Origin: Alphaproteobacteria bacterium
GTDB lineage: Bacteria > Pseudomonadota > Alphaproteobacteria > Sphingomonadales > Emcibacteraceae
DNA length: 38,024 nt
Assembly: GCA_020446675.1 (NCBI GenBank)
Contig: JAGREE010000034.1
Location: 1 to 38,024, forward strand
Reading direction: 5' to 3'
Shown piece after piece: positions 27,479 to 35,716 of the stretch (positions are counted from its first letter, which is position 1; the number at the start of each line of letters is the position of its first letter). The position numbers were made by a program, and so were the translations under genes. A model generated the notes under the pieces. That model saw only the letters and a program-made list of their open reading frames with translations. It did not search any database and had not been told where the DNA came from.

Positions 27479-29716
27479 ATGACAAAGAAGAATGCTCCAT
27501 TCCCTGATGAAACACAAATACTTGACTTCATCAGGGATAATCCGGGGCGCGCCTCCAAACGCGAAATAACTCGTGCCTTTCAGATTAAGGGGGAAGAAAA
27601 AATCAAGCTGAAAAAATTGCTGCGGAGAATGACGCTGGATGGCAAACTTGAAAAGCCGCATAAATCCAGACTTCATGTTTCCGGTGATTTGCCGACAGTA
27701 CTTGTAATCGAAATTAATGGTGTTGACGGACAAGGCGACTTAACCGCCCGTCCCCTTGATTGGGAATTCCCGGAAGAGCCACCTAAAATTTTAATGTTTG
27801 CTTTTGACAAACGCACCAAACTTGGCCTGGGAGATCGGGCTTTAGTCCGATTGACCCCAAATAAAAATAAAGGGGAAACAGGATATGTTGCAAAAGTCAT
27901 CCGAAAACTTGATCAGAAATCATCCCAGATAATCGGTGTATTCCATTCCGATGATGAGAATATAGCCTTTGTCAATCCGACTGATAAAAAGGATCGCAAC
28001 AGATATTTAATTGCTAAAAATGACTGGAATGGTGCAACAAACGGATCACTGGTACTGATCGCCTTAAAACCGGGAAGGCAAATATCGCGACATGCCAAGG
28101 CCAAGCCTGCAAAAGTGATAAACTGCTTCGGATCAGTCAGCGATCCTAAATCCATAAGCCTGATTGCTATTATTTCTCAAGGTATTGCAACCGAATTTCC
28201 CGTAGAAGCCCTAAATGAAGCTGAAAAATCGGAAAAACCAGTTTTGGGCAAAAGAGTTGATTTAAGAGATATTCCACTCATAACTGTTGACCCTTCGGAT
28301 GCCAGAGACCATGACGATGCCGTTTGGGCCGAAATGGACACTGATCCTGAAAATGAAGGTGGATGCCACATCATCGTTGCTATTGCGGATGTTGCCCATT
28401 ATGTCAGACCCGGATCCGCCCTTGATGTGGAAGCAAGAAAGCGGGGCAATTCAACATATTTCCCGGACCGGGTCGTACCCATGCTGCCAGAAAAACTTTC
28501 AAATGGCCTATGTTCTCTTCATGAAGGTGAGGACCGTTACACAATGGCGGTTCATATATGGTTTGATAATAGAGGCAAGAAAATCAGACATAAATTTATC
28601 CGTGGTCTGATGAGAAGCTATGCCAGTCTCTCTTACGAAGAATTTCAAAATGCGCGAGATAGCAATTTATCTGAACACACTAACGATCTTATCGATTCTG
28701 TGATCAACCCGCTTTATCAGGCTTACGAAATTTTACTGAAAGGGCGCCACCATCGTGACCCACTGAATATTACGACGCCTGAAAAAAAGATAATTTTAGA
28801 TGATAAAGGTGACGTGATCCGGATTGAAAATAAGGTCAGTCTTGATGCCCATAAATTAATCGAAGAATTCATGATCCAGGCCAATGTTGCTGCCGCCGAA
28901 GAACTTGAACGTAAAAACACGCCGTGCATGTACCGTATTCATGAACAACCCAGTCTGGATAAAATTGAAACACTTCGACTATTCATGGCTGGTCTTGATT
29001 ATAAATTTTCAAAGGGACAGGTTATAAAGCCTAAAATTTTCAATAATTTAATTAATATCGTTGCCGGCAGCCCTCATGAAGAAGTCGTCAACACCATAAT
29101 TTTACGAACACAAATGCAGGCAAAATACAGCCCAGAAAATCATGGTCACTTTGGCTTATCCCTGACAAGATATGCCCATTTTACGTCCCCTATCAGACGA
29201 TACGCCGACGTTCTTGTTCACAGGGCGTTGATTAGGGCTTTAAGGTTAGGTGACGACGGATTAAGCCAGTTTGATACCGATAATTTCTATGAAACAGCTG
29301 AACATATCAGCACGACCGAACGTAATTCTATGGTTGCGGAGCGTAACTCAACTGAGCGATATATCGCCCATTATATGAGCCAAAAAATAGATGAGGAATT
29401 TGAGGGTAAAATTAATGGCGTCCTCAACGCAGGTCTTTTTATAAGCCTGACAGAGACAGGGGGAGAAGGGTTTATACCGATATCATCAATAACAGGTGAT
29501 TATTTCCACTATGATAAGAATCATCAGTTAATTGAAGGGGAGCATAGTGGACTAATATTTCAGCTTGGTGATTCTGTCACTGTTCGACTGCGCGAAGCGA
29601 ATCCGATTTCCGGCGGATTAATTTTTGAACTGATTGATGATAGACTTTTAAAAAATGCTTCTTCAAAAAAGACCGTGAAAAACAGCAGAAGGCCACGAAA
29701 AAGAAAAAGAAAATAA
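27479..29716 (+). CDS. rnr: ribonuclease R
   Basis: Processive 3'-5' exoribonuclease of the RNase II/R family that degrades structured RNA, 745 residues. N-terminal winged-helix and cold-shock-like parts precede the RNB domain, whose acidic centre is DPSDARDHDDAV near residue 278 and whose signature FTSPIRRYADVLVHR lies near 565. An S1 domain (EFEGKINGVLNAGLFISL) follows at about 640, then a basic tail (RRPRKRKRK) typical of RNase R. The ribosome binding site is weak (only AAGTGA), which fits re-initiation from topA. It is the last gene before the rpmG promoter. Confidence 0.97.
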   Translation: MTKKNAPFPDETQILDFIRDNPGRASKREITRAFQIKGEEKIKLKKLLRRMTLDGKLEKPHKSRLHVSGDLPTVLVIEINGVDGQGDLTARPLDWEFPEEPPKILMFAFDKRTKLGLGDRALVRLTPNKNKGETGYVAKVIRKLDQKSSQIIGVFHSDDENIAFVNPTDKKDRNRYLIAKNDWNGATNGSLVLIALKPGRQISRHAKAKPAKVINCFGSVSDPKSISLIAIISQGIATEFPVEALNEAEKSEKPVLGKRVDLRDIPLITVDPSDARDHDDAVWAEMDTDPENEGGCHIIVAIADVAHYVRPGSALDVEARKRGNSTYFPDRVVPMLPEKLSNGLCSLHEGEDRYTMAVHIWFDNRGKKIRHKFIRGLMRSYASLSYEEFQNARDSNLSEHTNDLIDSVINPLYQAYEILLKGRHHRDPLNITTPEKKIILDDKGDVIRIENKVSLDAHKLIEEFMIQANVAAAEELERKNTPCMYRIHEQPSLDKIETLRLFMAGLDYKFSKGQVIKPKIFNNLINIVAGSPHEEVVNTIILRTQMQAKYSPENHGHFGLSLTRYAHFTSPIRRYADVLVHRALIRALRLGDDGLSQFDTDNFYETAEHISTTERNSMVAERNSTERYIAHYMSQKIDEEFEGKINGVLNAGLFISLTETGGEGFIPISSITGDYFHYDKNHQLIEGEHSGLIFQLGDSVTVRLREANPISGGLIFELIDDRLLKNASSKKTVKNSRRPRKRKRK

Positions 29717-29743
29717 TTTATAAGAAAAAACACAGACTTTTAC

Positions 29744-29771
29744 TTGACTTAAGCCATAATCCCTGTATTTT
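29744..29771 (+). promoter_or_regulatory. possible sigma-70 promoter of rpmG
   Basis: TTGACT (29744-29749) and TATTTT (29766-29771) are 16 bases apart, 41 bases before the rpmG start. The -35 matches five of six positions. It would give the ribosomal gene its own short transcript ending at the terminator near 30040. Confidence 0.45.
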
Positions 29772-29812
29772 CCGCAAACGTAAATTATCAATTTTTTAAA
29801 CGGAGGCTAGCG

Positions 29813-29980
29813 ATGGCCAAACCAGCAAGCGTTAAAATTAAACTTGTCAGCACTGCGGACACAGGTTTTTATTATGTAACAAAGAAAAACCCACGCAATA
29901 TTACCGAAAAAATGGTAATGCGCAAATATGACCCGGTTGCACGCAAGCATGTCGAATTTAAAGAAGCAAAAATTAAATAA
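29813..29980 (+). CDS. rpmG: 50S ribosomal protein L33
   Basis: A 55-residue ribosomal protein. The chain begins [20 protein letters not shown], continues with YVTKKNPRN and [22 protein letters not shown], all typical of proteobacterial L33. It has no cysteines, so it is the zinc-independent form. CGGAGG lies seven bases before the ATG, the strongest ribosome binding site in the window. A promoter-like pair precedes it and an intrinsic terminator follows, so it is probably a single-gene unit. The position after rnr is a conserved alphaproteobacterial order. Confidence 0.97.
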   Translation: MAKPASVKIKLVSTADTGFYYVTKKNPRNITEKMVMRKYDPVARKHVEFKEAKIK

Positions 29981-30015
29981 TTTTACGCTTAATCGACTAA
30001 TTTAAAATAAAGAAT

Positions 30016-30040
30016 GGCTGCTTTTTAAGCGGCCTTTTTT
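30016..30040 (+). terminator. Rho-independent terminator after rpmG
   Basis: GGCTGC and GCGGCC form a six-pair stem (one G-T) around a short T/A loop, followed by six T residues. It ends the rightward rnr/rpmG transcription, five bases before the stop of convergent pleD. Confidence 0.85.
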
Positions 30041-30045
30041 ATAGA

Positions 30046-31434
30046 TTACACTTCATCAAGACAAGAAATGCCGCATACTTTGTTGCGGCCGGTTTCCTTA
30101 GCCTTGTATAGCCCTTTATCAGCTTCTGCAAAAAGCTTTTCTTTGGTGTTGCAGCTTTCACTGACTATTGAAACACCGATACTTACTGTAACGGTAATTG
30201 GTTGATCAGAGCCTGAAATCCTGAAAGGTTCATCACTAATGGTTTTTCGAAGTCGTTCTGCGATAAACAATGCAAAACCGGCATCTGTTTCCGGCATAAC
30301 AACAACAAATTCCTCGCCGCCATATCTGGCAGCGAGATCTATACTGCGGATGTTACTTGAAATGCGTTTTGAAAATTCTTCCAATACTTCATCACCGGAC
30401 GCATGACCATAGGTATCATTAATTTTCTTAAAATGGTCTATATCCAGCATCAGTAGCGACACATTCGTCTGTTTTTCGTTTGCCGCAGAGAAAATATTTT
30501 CAAGATGGGTATCCAGAAAATGGCGATTATAAAGATTGGTGACAGCATCTGTCACTGCCATTTCCATATTCTTTTTCATTTTCCCGCGAAGATAATCGGC
30601 ATATCTTTTATGCCTGATTTGTGACTTTACCCGGGCAACAAGTTCGTTTCCGTCAATTGGTCTGGTCACATAATCTGTAACCCCAAGTTCCATCGCCTGT
30701 ATCAGGTTCTTATTATCGCCATCATCAATCAGGACGAGTATTGGCGTATGCCTGGTCACTTCTGTTGACCGTAAGGATGAACATAGCCTTAGGCCGTCTG
30801 CTTCCCTTAAACTCAAGCTTATGATAAATAAGTCATATTGCTCCAGATTCTGGGTCTCTATTTTGCCGTCATTAACAGTGTCGAGATCGATGGTTCCAAC
30901 CGTATTTTCAAGATAACTGATAATCCTGTTGGCTACTCTTTCATAATCTTCAATGAGTAATATTTTTGAGCCATCAAATTTAATCGGTGTATTATTATCA
31001 TTTGTTCCAACACCACCGAATGCCGCACCGGTTGAATTTCTCATCCTGAGTTCATCCATCAAGACTTTCAGACGAACAAGTGATTTTACACGGGCAAACA
31101 GGGGCAGATCCTGAATTGGTTTGGTCAGAAAATCATCAGCGCCCGCTTCCAGCCCCATCACCCTGTCTTTAGGCTGATCCAGAGCCGTAACCATTATGAT
31201 GGGAATATGTGCTACGGCAGGATTTTGTTTTACCCGGCGGCAAACTTCAAAGCCATCCATGCCCGGCATCATAACATCAAGCAAAATTATATCAGGCTGT
31301 TCTTTCTCAATAATTTCAAGAGCATCCAAACCGTTCATAGCCGTCAATACATCAAAATATTCACTGCGAAGCTTCGCCTCAAGCAGCTTCACGTTGTGAA
31401 GTACATCATCAACTACTAGAACTCTGGCCGTCAT
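30046..31434 (-). CDS. pleD: PleD-type response regulator, REC-REC-GGDEF diguanylate cyclase
   Basis: Cell-cycle response regulator that makes cyclic di-GMP when phosphorylated, 462 residues. The first receiver (1-120) has the acidic pair at 9-10, Asp53 in LLDVMMPGMDG and the KP near 105. The second receiver (about 155-275) is degenerate: the phospho-acceptor position reads IISLSLREADG, as in the adaptor receiver of Caulobacter PleD. The GGDEF domain (about 300-455) carries an intact GGEEF near 370 and the RxxD inhibitory site (RSID) five residues before it, so it should be active and product-inhibited. It lies nine bases after divK, the classic pair controlling polar development in alphaproteobacteria. 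Confidence 0.95.
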   Translation of the reverse strand: MTARVLVVDDVLHNVKLLEAKLRSEYFDVLTAMNGLDALEIIEKEQPDIILLDVMMPGMDGFEVCRRVKQNPAVAHIPIIMVTALDQPKDRVMGLEAGADDFLTKPIQDLPLFARVKSLVRLKVLMDELRMRNSTGAAFGGVGTNDNNTPIKFDGSKILLIEDYERVANRIISYLENTVGTIDLDTVNDGKIETQNLEQYDLFIISLSLREADGLRLCSSLRSTEVTRHTPILVLIDDGDNKNLIQAMELGVTDYVTRPIDGNELVARVKSQIRHKRYADYLRGKMKKNMEMAVTDAVTNLYNRHFLDTHLENIFSAANEKQTNVSLLMLDIDHFKKINDTYGHASGDEVLEEFSKRISSNIRSIDLAARYGGEEFVVVMPETDAGFALFIAERLRKTISDEPFRISGSDQPITVTVSIGVSIVSESCNTKEKLFAEADKGLYKAKETGRNKVCGISCLDEV

Positions 31435-31443
31435 ATTAAGAAA

Positions 31444-31809
31444 TTATCCTACGAATTTTCTTACTGTTTCGATAAAGTGACTAACAGAAATTGGCTTAGC
31501 AATATAAGCTTCACATCCACCTTCCCTGATTTTTTCCTCATCACCTTTCATGGCAAATGCTGTAACGGCAATTACAGGTATGGATTTTAGTTCATCATCT
31601 TCTTTGATCCATTTGGTCACTTCCAGGCCGGAAACCTCAGGAAGCTGGATATCCATCAAAATAAGGTCCGGTTTTTCGTTTCTCGCGAGTTCCAGCGCCT
31701 TCATGCCTTCCTGTGTCTGAACAGTCTCATAGCCATGAGCATCCAATAAGTCACAGAAGAGCTTCATATTTAGGTCATTATCTTCAACAACGAGTATTTT
31801 CTTTGGCAT
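31444..31809 (-). CDS. divK: DivK single-domain response regulator
   Basis: A 121-residue stand-alone receiver. It has acidic Glu9-Asp10, phospho-acceptor Asp53 in [11 protein letters not shown], Thr in VTAFAMKG and Lys in AKPIS, so it should be phosphorylated normally. In Caulobacter DivK is toggled by the DivJ and PleC kinases and acts through DivL/CckA on CtrA. The direct pairing with pleD makes the assignment firm. It is divergent from the DUF3572 gene. A perfect dyad lies at 31838-31854, just upstream of a TATAAC -10-like element on its strand. Confidence 0.94.
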   Translation of the reverse strand: MPKKILVVEDNDLNMKLFCDLLDAHGYETVQTQEGMKALELARNEKPDLILMDIQLPEVSGLEVTKWIKEDDELKSIPVIAVTAFAMKGDEEKIREGGCEAYIAKPISVSHFIETVRKFVG

Positions 31810-31837
31810 AAATGATCTCTTATTTTGTTATAATTTT

Positions 31838-31854
31838 TGGAATGTGTCATTCCA
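31838..31854. promoter_or_regulatory. perfect dyad in the divK promoter region
   Basis: TGGAATG and CATTCCA are exact inverted copies around TGT, 17 bases in all. The centre is 37 bases upstream of the divK ATG, next to a TATAAC -10-like element on the divK strand. The position suits an operator better than a terminator, since no T-run follows in the direction away from a gene. It does not match the CtrA motif. Confidence 0.5.
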
Positions 31855-31945
31855 CTGCTCATATTCCCTAATTTGTTGTACCTTAAGGATATGAAAAAGC
31901 GGTTAATTTTTATATATATGTAGCAATATCTTTTTTTGAGAAGAA

Positions 31946-31975
31946 TTGATATAGTAAATACCCATTTTTTATAAT
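31946..31975 (+). promoter_or_regulatory. sigma-70 promoter for DUF3572-dinB, very short leader
   Basis: TTGATA (31946-31951) and a perfect TATAAT (31970-31975) are 18 bases apart. Transcription should begin near 31982, only about ten bases before the ATG at 31992, leaving almost no leader. No LexA-like box is obvious around it. Confidence 0.6.
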
Positions 31976-31991
31976 TAAAGTTTTCAGAAAC

Positions 31992-32273
31992 ATGGATAAA
32001 GATAGAGCCGAAATTATTTCTATTAACTGCCTCTCATTCATTGCCGCCGATGAGAAATATCTTGCCGGCTACCTAAACTTAACAGGTACAGATATTTATC
32101 AACTTAAAAAGAACACTGAAAATCCTGATGAAATGCCGTCAATTTTGGCAAGCGTACTCGACTACCTGATGCAAAATGAGACCTATCTGATAGAGTTCTC
32201 CGAAGTTTATGAAGTTGACCCAACAGATATCCAAAAAGCGCGAAGATTGTTCCCGGGGGCAGACTTGTTTTAA
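31992..32273 (+). CDS. DUF3572 family protein
   Basis: A 93-residue protein that I recognise as DUF3572, a small alphaproteobacterial family of unknown function. Seen: an all-helical pattern with the family phrases CLSFIAADEKYLAGYLNLTG, ASVLDYLMQNETYLIEF and a C-terminal VDPTDIQKARRLFPG. There is no signal peptide, membrane segment or cysteine pattern. It precedes dinB by two bases and is probably co-transcribed and translationally coupled. The family is often found near divK and dinB, but no role has been shown to my knowledge. Confidence 0.8.
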   Translation: MDKDRAEIISINCLSFIAADEKYLAGYLNLTGTDIYQLKKNTENPDEMPSILASVLDYLMQNETYLIEFSEVYEVDPTDIQKARRLFPGADLF

Positions 32274-32275
32274 CG

Positions 32276-33559
32276 ATGGAAAATAACGGCACCAATTCAA
32301 TTTCCTGTTTTTGCCGCGATTGCCTAAGCGATATTAACATTGATGCCAATATCTCCAAATGTCCGAAATGCGCCAGCCCGCGTATTCTTGCCCATTCTGA
32401 ACTTCATCAGTTAACAATTGCCCACATAGACTGCGATGCATTTTATGCCAGTATCGAAAAAAGGGATGATCCAACTCTCAGTGCCAAACCGCTGATTATA
32501 GGTGGTGGTAAAAGAGGTGTAGTTTCAACTTGCTGCTACATAGCCAGAACATTTGGCGTAAAATCTGCCATGCCAATGTTTCAAGCAAAAAAACTCTGTC
32601 CAAACGCTATTATTCTTCCCCCTAACATGAAGAAATATTCCGATGTAAGCCGCCAGATCAGGGAAATTTTTGATGAACTTACCCCTGCTATTGAGCCGAT
32701 TTCAATTGATGAAGCATTTCTTGATCTTGGAGGTACAGAAAAGCTTCATGGCCTGTCTGCCGCAAAATTACTGAGCAAAACAGCAAGCAAAATTGCAAAT
32801 GACATTGGCATCACTGTTTCGGTCGGTCTCAGTTATAATAAATTTCTGGCAAAACTGGCTTCCGACCTTGATAAACCAAGCGGCTTTTCAATAATAGGTA
32901 AAAGAGAGGCAAAATCATTTCTCGCCAGACAACCGATAAGCAAAATCTGGGGCGTTGGAAAGGTGCTGAATAATAAAATGAACCGTGCCGGTATCAGCCA
33001 GATTGGACAGTTACAAAATATGGAACTGAAAAAGCTGATAATAGACTATGGGGCCATGGGAGAGCGGCTTTATTATTTTTCAAGGGGGGAGGATACAAGA
33101 ACTGTGACTTCCTCGCAAAAAGTTAAAAGCGTTTCAAATGAAACAACCCTTGAAAAAGACATTTCTGATTATGAAATACTAAAGAAATATCTCTGGTCAC
33201 TTTGTGAAAAACTCTCAGGACGACTGAAAAACCAACATTTATCAGCAAAAACCATTCATTTGAAATTAAAAACCGCCAATTTTAGATCGATCACCCGTTC
33301 AGTAACGCTTGATGTTCCGACCCAAATGGCAGAGATCCTCTATACACACGGCAAATATTTGTTATTGCCTGAATGTAACGGGCTTGAATACAGACTTATC
33401 GGGATTGGTGTTTCCAACTTTGCCAATGAGCAGTTTTCGGACCTTCCGGACCTGCTTGATCCGGCAAAGGAAAATAAAATTAAAACCGAACGCGCCATTG
33501 ATAAGATCAGGCAGCGTTTTGGCGATGACATTATTAACAAAGGCCGGAAGTTCACCTGA
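32276..33559 (+). CDS. dinB: DNA polymerase IV with N-terminal zinc ribbon
   Basis: Y-family translesion polymerase, 427 residues. The catalytic acidic residues are in HIDCDAFYAS and in PISIDEAFLDL. The VSVGLSYNKFLAKLASDLDKP stretch marks the palm/thumb border, and SKIWGVGKV the helix-hairpin-helix. An extra N-terminal stretch of about 45 residues carries CFCRDC and CPKC, a zinc-ribbon extension common in alphaproteobacterial DinB. No QLxLF-type clamp motif ends the chain; SDLPDLLDP at about 390 is a candidate. The gene follows DUF3572 after two bases without its own clear ribosome binding site, so coupling is likely. Confidence 0.94.
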   Translation: MENNGTNSISCFCRDCLSDINIDANISKCPKCASPRILAHSELHQLTIAHIDCDAFYASIEKRDDPTLSAKPLIIGGGKRGVVSTCCYIARTFGVKSAMPMFQAKKLCPNAIILPPNMKKYSDVSRQIREIFDELTPAIEPISIDEAFLDLGGTEKLHGLSAAKLLSKTASKIANDIGITVSVGLSYNKFLAKLASDLDKPSGFSIIGKREAKSFLARQPISKIWGVGKVLNNKMNRAGISQIGQLQNMELKKLIIDYGAMGERLYYFSRGEDTRTVTSSQKVKSVSNETTLEKDISDYEILKKYLWSLCEKLSGRLKNQHLSAKTIHLKLKTANFRSITRSVTLDVPTQMAEILYTHGKYLLLPECNGLEYRLIGIGVSNFANEQFSDLPDLLDPAKENKIKTERAIDKIRQRFGDDIINKGRKFT

Positions 33560-33685
33560 AAAATTAACCATTCATTTACCATGTTTCAGATTATTTTGCC
33601 CGGCAAGAGCAGGCAAGTTTTTCCTTCATTATTAGGCTATACACTCGTACGATAATTTGTCCTTATATTTCAATATGTTAGATCG

Positions 33686-33701
33686 TGGCATATCTTTTGC
33701 A
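33686..33701 (+). promoter_or_regulatory. sigma-54 (RpoN) type promoter ahead of the GGDEF gene
   Basis: TGGCATATCTTTTGCA matches the -24/-12 consensus TGGCAC-N4-TTTGCA in 11 of the 12 specified bases, with the diagnostic GG and GC separated by exactly ten bases. Transcription would start near 33712, about 29 bases before the ATG at 33741. This would place a diguanylate cyclase under an enhancer-dependent activator. I see no clear activator site in the remaining 120 bases. Confidence 0.6.
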
Positions 33702-33740
33702 TAAAATAGGTTCAGTTTGGTTTTCAATAAAGGACGTAAC

Positions 33741-34451
33741 ATGAATATATTGACTTATAAACAAGGATATCAGCTTGAGCATTCAACGTTCAAGGTAAGC
33801 GAAAAAGCATCGGAGCTGATCAAAAAATTTCATCAGTCTGCAGACGGCCTGACATTAAAAAACTGGAAGGCACTTTCAGAAATTCTTGACTATGCAGCAG
33901 CAGCAGAACAAACAATTGCCGAGCAAAAGCAATATATATCAAATCTTGAATCTATAGCTGCAACCGACCTGCTAACCGGTCTTTTGAACAGGCATGGTTT
34001 CGAAAATGAAATAATCCATGCTATTGCCAGAGCCAAAAGATATGGTGAGAGAAGCCTTTTTGCCTATATTGATCTGGACCGTTTTAAATTAATAAATGAC
34101 ACTTATGGGCATAATACAGGTGATATTATGCTGAAACAGGTTAGTGAAGTTCTTAATATATCAATCCGCCAAACTGATTATGCCGCACGACTGGCCGGTG
34201 ATGAATTTGGATTATTACTGACCAATTGCGACATTGAGAAAGGGAAGGAACGTGTGGGGTATATTCGACATAATTTAAGAAAAATTACCGTAAACCATAA
34301 TGGAACCAATATTCAGACCTCTGCCAGCATCGGGTTTTCGGTAATTGACGAAAGTAGTTTGCTAGAAAATGTCCTGGAAAAAGCAGATAAGGCTATGTAT
34401 TTAAATAAGCGTAAACGCCGCCATAGTCAGAATAAATATAGGATAAGTTAA
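33741..34451 (+). CDS. GGDEF domain diguanylate cyclase
   Basis: A cytoplasmic protein of 236 residues from ATG 33741, which has AAGGACG upstream; a TTG at 33717 would add eight residues without a better signal. Residues 1-70 form a small helical segment ending in a likely coiled coil (AAAEQTIAEQKQYISNLES) that may dimerise the enzyme. Residues 72-236 are GGDEF: TDLLTGLLNRHGF, DLDRFKLINDTYGH, and an AGDEF active site (152-156), an accepted functional variant. The RxxD inhibitory site (Arg143-Asp146) is intact. No sensor or membrane segment is present, so control may be mostly transcriptional, which fits the sigma-54-like promoter. Confidence 0.9.
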   Translation: MNILTYKQGYQLEHSTFKVSEKASELIKKFHQSADGLTLKNWKALSEILDYAAAAEQTIAEQKQYISNLESIAATDLLTGLLNRHGFENEIIHAIARAKRYGERSLFAYIDLDRFKLINDTYGHNTGDIMLKQVSEVLNISIRQTDYAARLAGDEFGLLLTNCDIEKGKERVGYIRHNLRKITVNHNGTNIQTSASIGFSVIDESSLLENVLEKADKAMYLNKRKRRHSQNKYRIS

Positions 34452-34525
34452 ATCAATCTCCTTTTCTTATGGGTCAAAAAGTCGTAGTCTCTTGGCAATA
34501 TTACTAAATAAATGTCGGAGATATT

Positions 34526-34996
34526 ATGAGCACTTCACCAAAAGAAAATTTAGATAAACTTGGGATTACTTTACCTACGCCTGTTGCACCAGTTGCAAAT
34601 TATGTGACTTTCGTAAAAACTGGAAACCTGCTTTCCATTTCAGGGCAATTACCGCTTGATGGTGAAGGAAAACTACCCTATGTGGGAAAAGTTGGTCAGG
34701 AAGTAGCACCAGAAGATGCGGCAAAAGCCGCCCGTTTATGTGCCATAAACATTATTTCTCAAATAAATGCAGCCGTAGGTGGTGACTTAAACAGGGTTAA
34801 ACGCATCGTTAAGTTGGGCGGGTTTGTAAATTGTATTGATAGTTTTCCCGGTCAACCGGCTATTATTAACGGTGCATCCGACCTTATGGTGGAAGTGTTT
34901 GGAGATAAAGGTAAGCATTCCCGTTCCGCCGTGGGAACCAATGCCCTTCCGCTTAACGTCCCTGTTGAAATTGATGCACTTGTCGAAATTTCATGA
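34526..34996 (+). CDS. RidA family protein (YjgF/YER057c/UK114)
   Basis: Trimeric RidA-fold protein of 156 residues. RidA itself deaminates reactive 2-aminoacrylate-type enamines; this longer subgroup, similar to the YjgF-like-1 type, may have another substrate. Seen: ISGQLPLDGEGKLPYVGKVG near 38-57, LCAINIISQINAAVGGDL, and KHSRSAVGTNALPL with Arg133 in the position of the carboxylate-binding arginine. GGAG lies five bases before the ATG. Its stop overlaps the GDPD start as ATGA, and the FemAB-like gene follows, so the three form a coupled operon. Confidence 0.9.
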   Translation: MSTSPKENLDKLGITLPTPVAPVANYVTFVKTGNLLSISGQLPLDGEGKLPYVGKVGQEVAPEDAAKAARLCAINIISQINAAVGGDLNRVKRIVKLGGFVNCIDSFPGQPAIINGASDLMVEVFGDKGKHSRSAVGTNALPLNVPVEIDALVEIS

Positions 34997-35712
34997 CGGA
35001 AAGCTGGCTCGCAAAAACATCATATGCCCACAGAGGCCTCCATGGTTCAAAAACGGGATTTGTGGAAAATAGTTTATCTGCATTTAAAGAAGCCGCAGAA
35101 AAGGGGATTGGTATAGAACTCGATGTGCTGCTCAGCCGCGATAATATTGCCATGGTGTTCCATGATACTGAATTAAGCCGCCTTACGGCTCATGAAGGAA
35201 AGACCATAGACTATACCGCAGAAGAGCTTTCCAAAATTACATTATCCAATAGCACTGATGTCATTCCATCATTGCAACATGTGCTTTCGCAAATAGGGGC
35301 AAAAACCCGAATTCTTATTGAAATAAAAGGTGATCAAGGACAATTTAATGAAATAGCAGAGGCAGTCTGGAGCGCTATAAGATTCTATCCCGATGATATT
35401 GCCATTATGTCTTTTTATCCCGAAATCATAAAATATTTTAAGGCCTATTATCCCGGAGTTCCGAGGGGATTGGTTGCAACAACAGTTAGTGATGGGGAAT
35501 TACCAAAAGAGTATTTAAACCCTGAAAAACAACTGCGCCTGATTAAAAGCCTGGACGTTGACTTTATTGCCTATGACATACGTATCTTGCCCAACAAAGT
35601 TACCCGTTATTGTCAAAATCATAATATTCCTGTTCTCACATGGACAGTTAGGACTGATGAAGACCGTCTTAAGGCAAAAAACAATACGGACAATATCATT
35701 TTTGAATTATAA
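34993..35712 (+). CDS. glycerophosphodiester phosphodiesterase
   Basis: A 239-residue phosphodiesterase of the GDPD family (UgpQ-like, cytoplasmic; no signal peptide). It cleaves glycerophosphodiesters from lipid turnover to glycerol 3-phosphate and an alcohol. TIM-barrel metal and catalytic motifs are visible: AHRGLHG near 12, IELDVLLSRD near 37, VFHDTELSRLT near 51 and LIEIKGD near 110. It starts at ATG 34993 within the ridA stop and ends four bases before the next gene, so all three are translated from one message. Confidence 0.93.
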   Translation: MTESWLAKTSYAHRGLHGSKTGFVENSLSAFKEAAEKGIGIELDVLLSRDNIAMVFHDTELSRLTAHEGKTIDYTAEELSKITLSNSTDVIPSLQHVLSQIGAKTRILIEIKGDQGQFNEIAEAVWSAIRFYPDDIAIMSFYPEIIKYFKAYYPGVPRGLVATTVSDGELPKEYLNPEKQLRLIKSLDVDFIAYDIRILPNKVTRYCQNHNIPVLTWTVRTDEDRLKAKNNTDNIIFEL

Positions 35713-35716
35713 TCAG

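Noticed and set aside
27215..27733. 172-residue open frame antisense to topA 3' end and rnr start
   Set aside because: It mirrors the Lys/Ala-rich tail of TopA, giving Phe/Ala/Leu runs that look like a membrane protein but are an artefact of composition.
33564..33571. TTAACCAT, resembling a CtrA half-site
   Set aside because: Single eight-base match about 170 bases before the GGDEF gene and not near a promoter element; expected by chance in AT-rich spacer.
35558..35716. N-terminal extension of the FemAB-like protein inside the GDPD gene
   Set aside because: The GDPD frame is clearly the coding one there; the extension is a shadow and ATG 35717 follows the GDPD stop by four bases.
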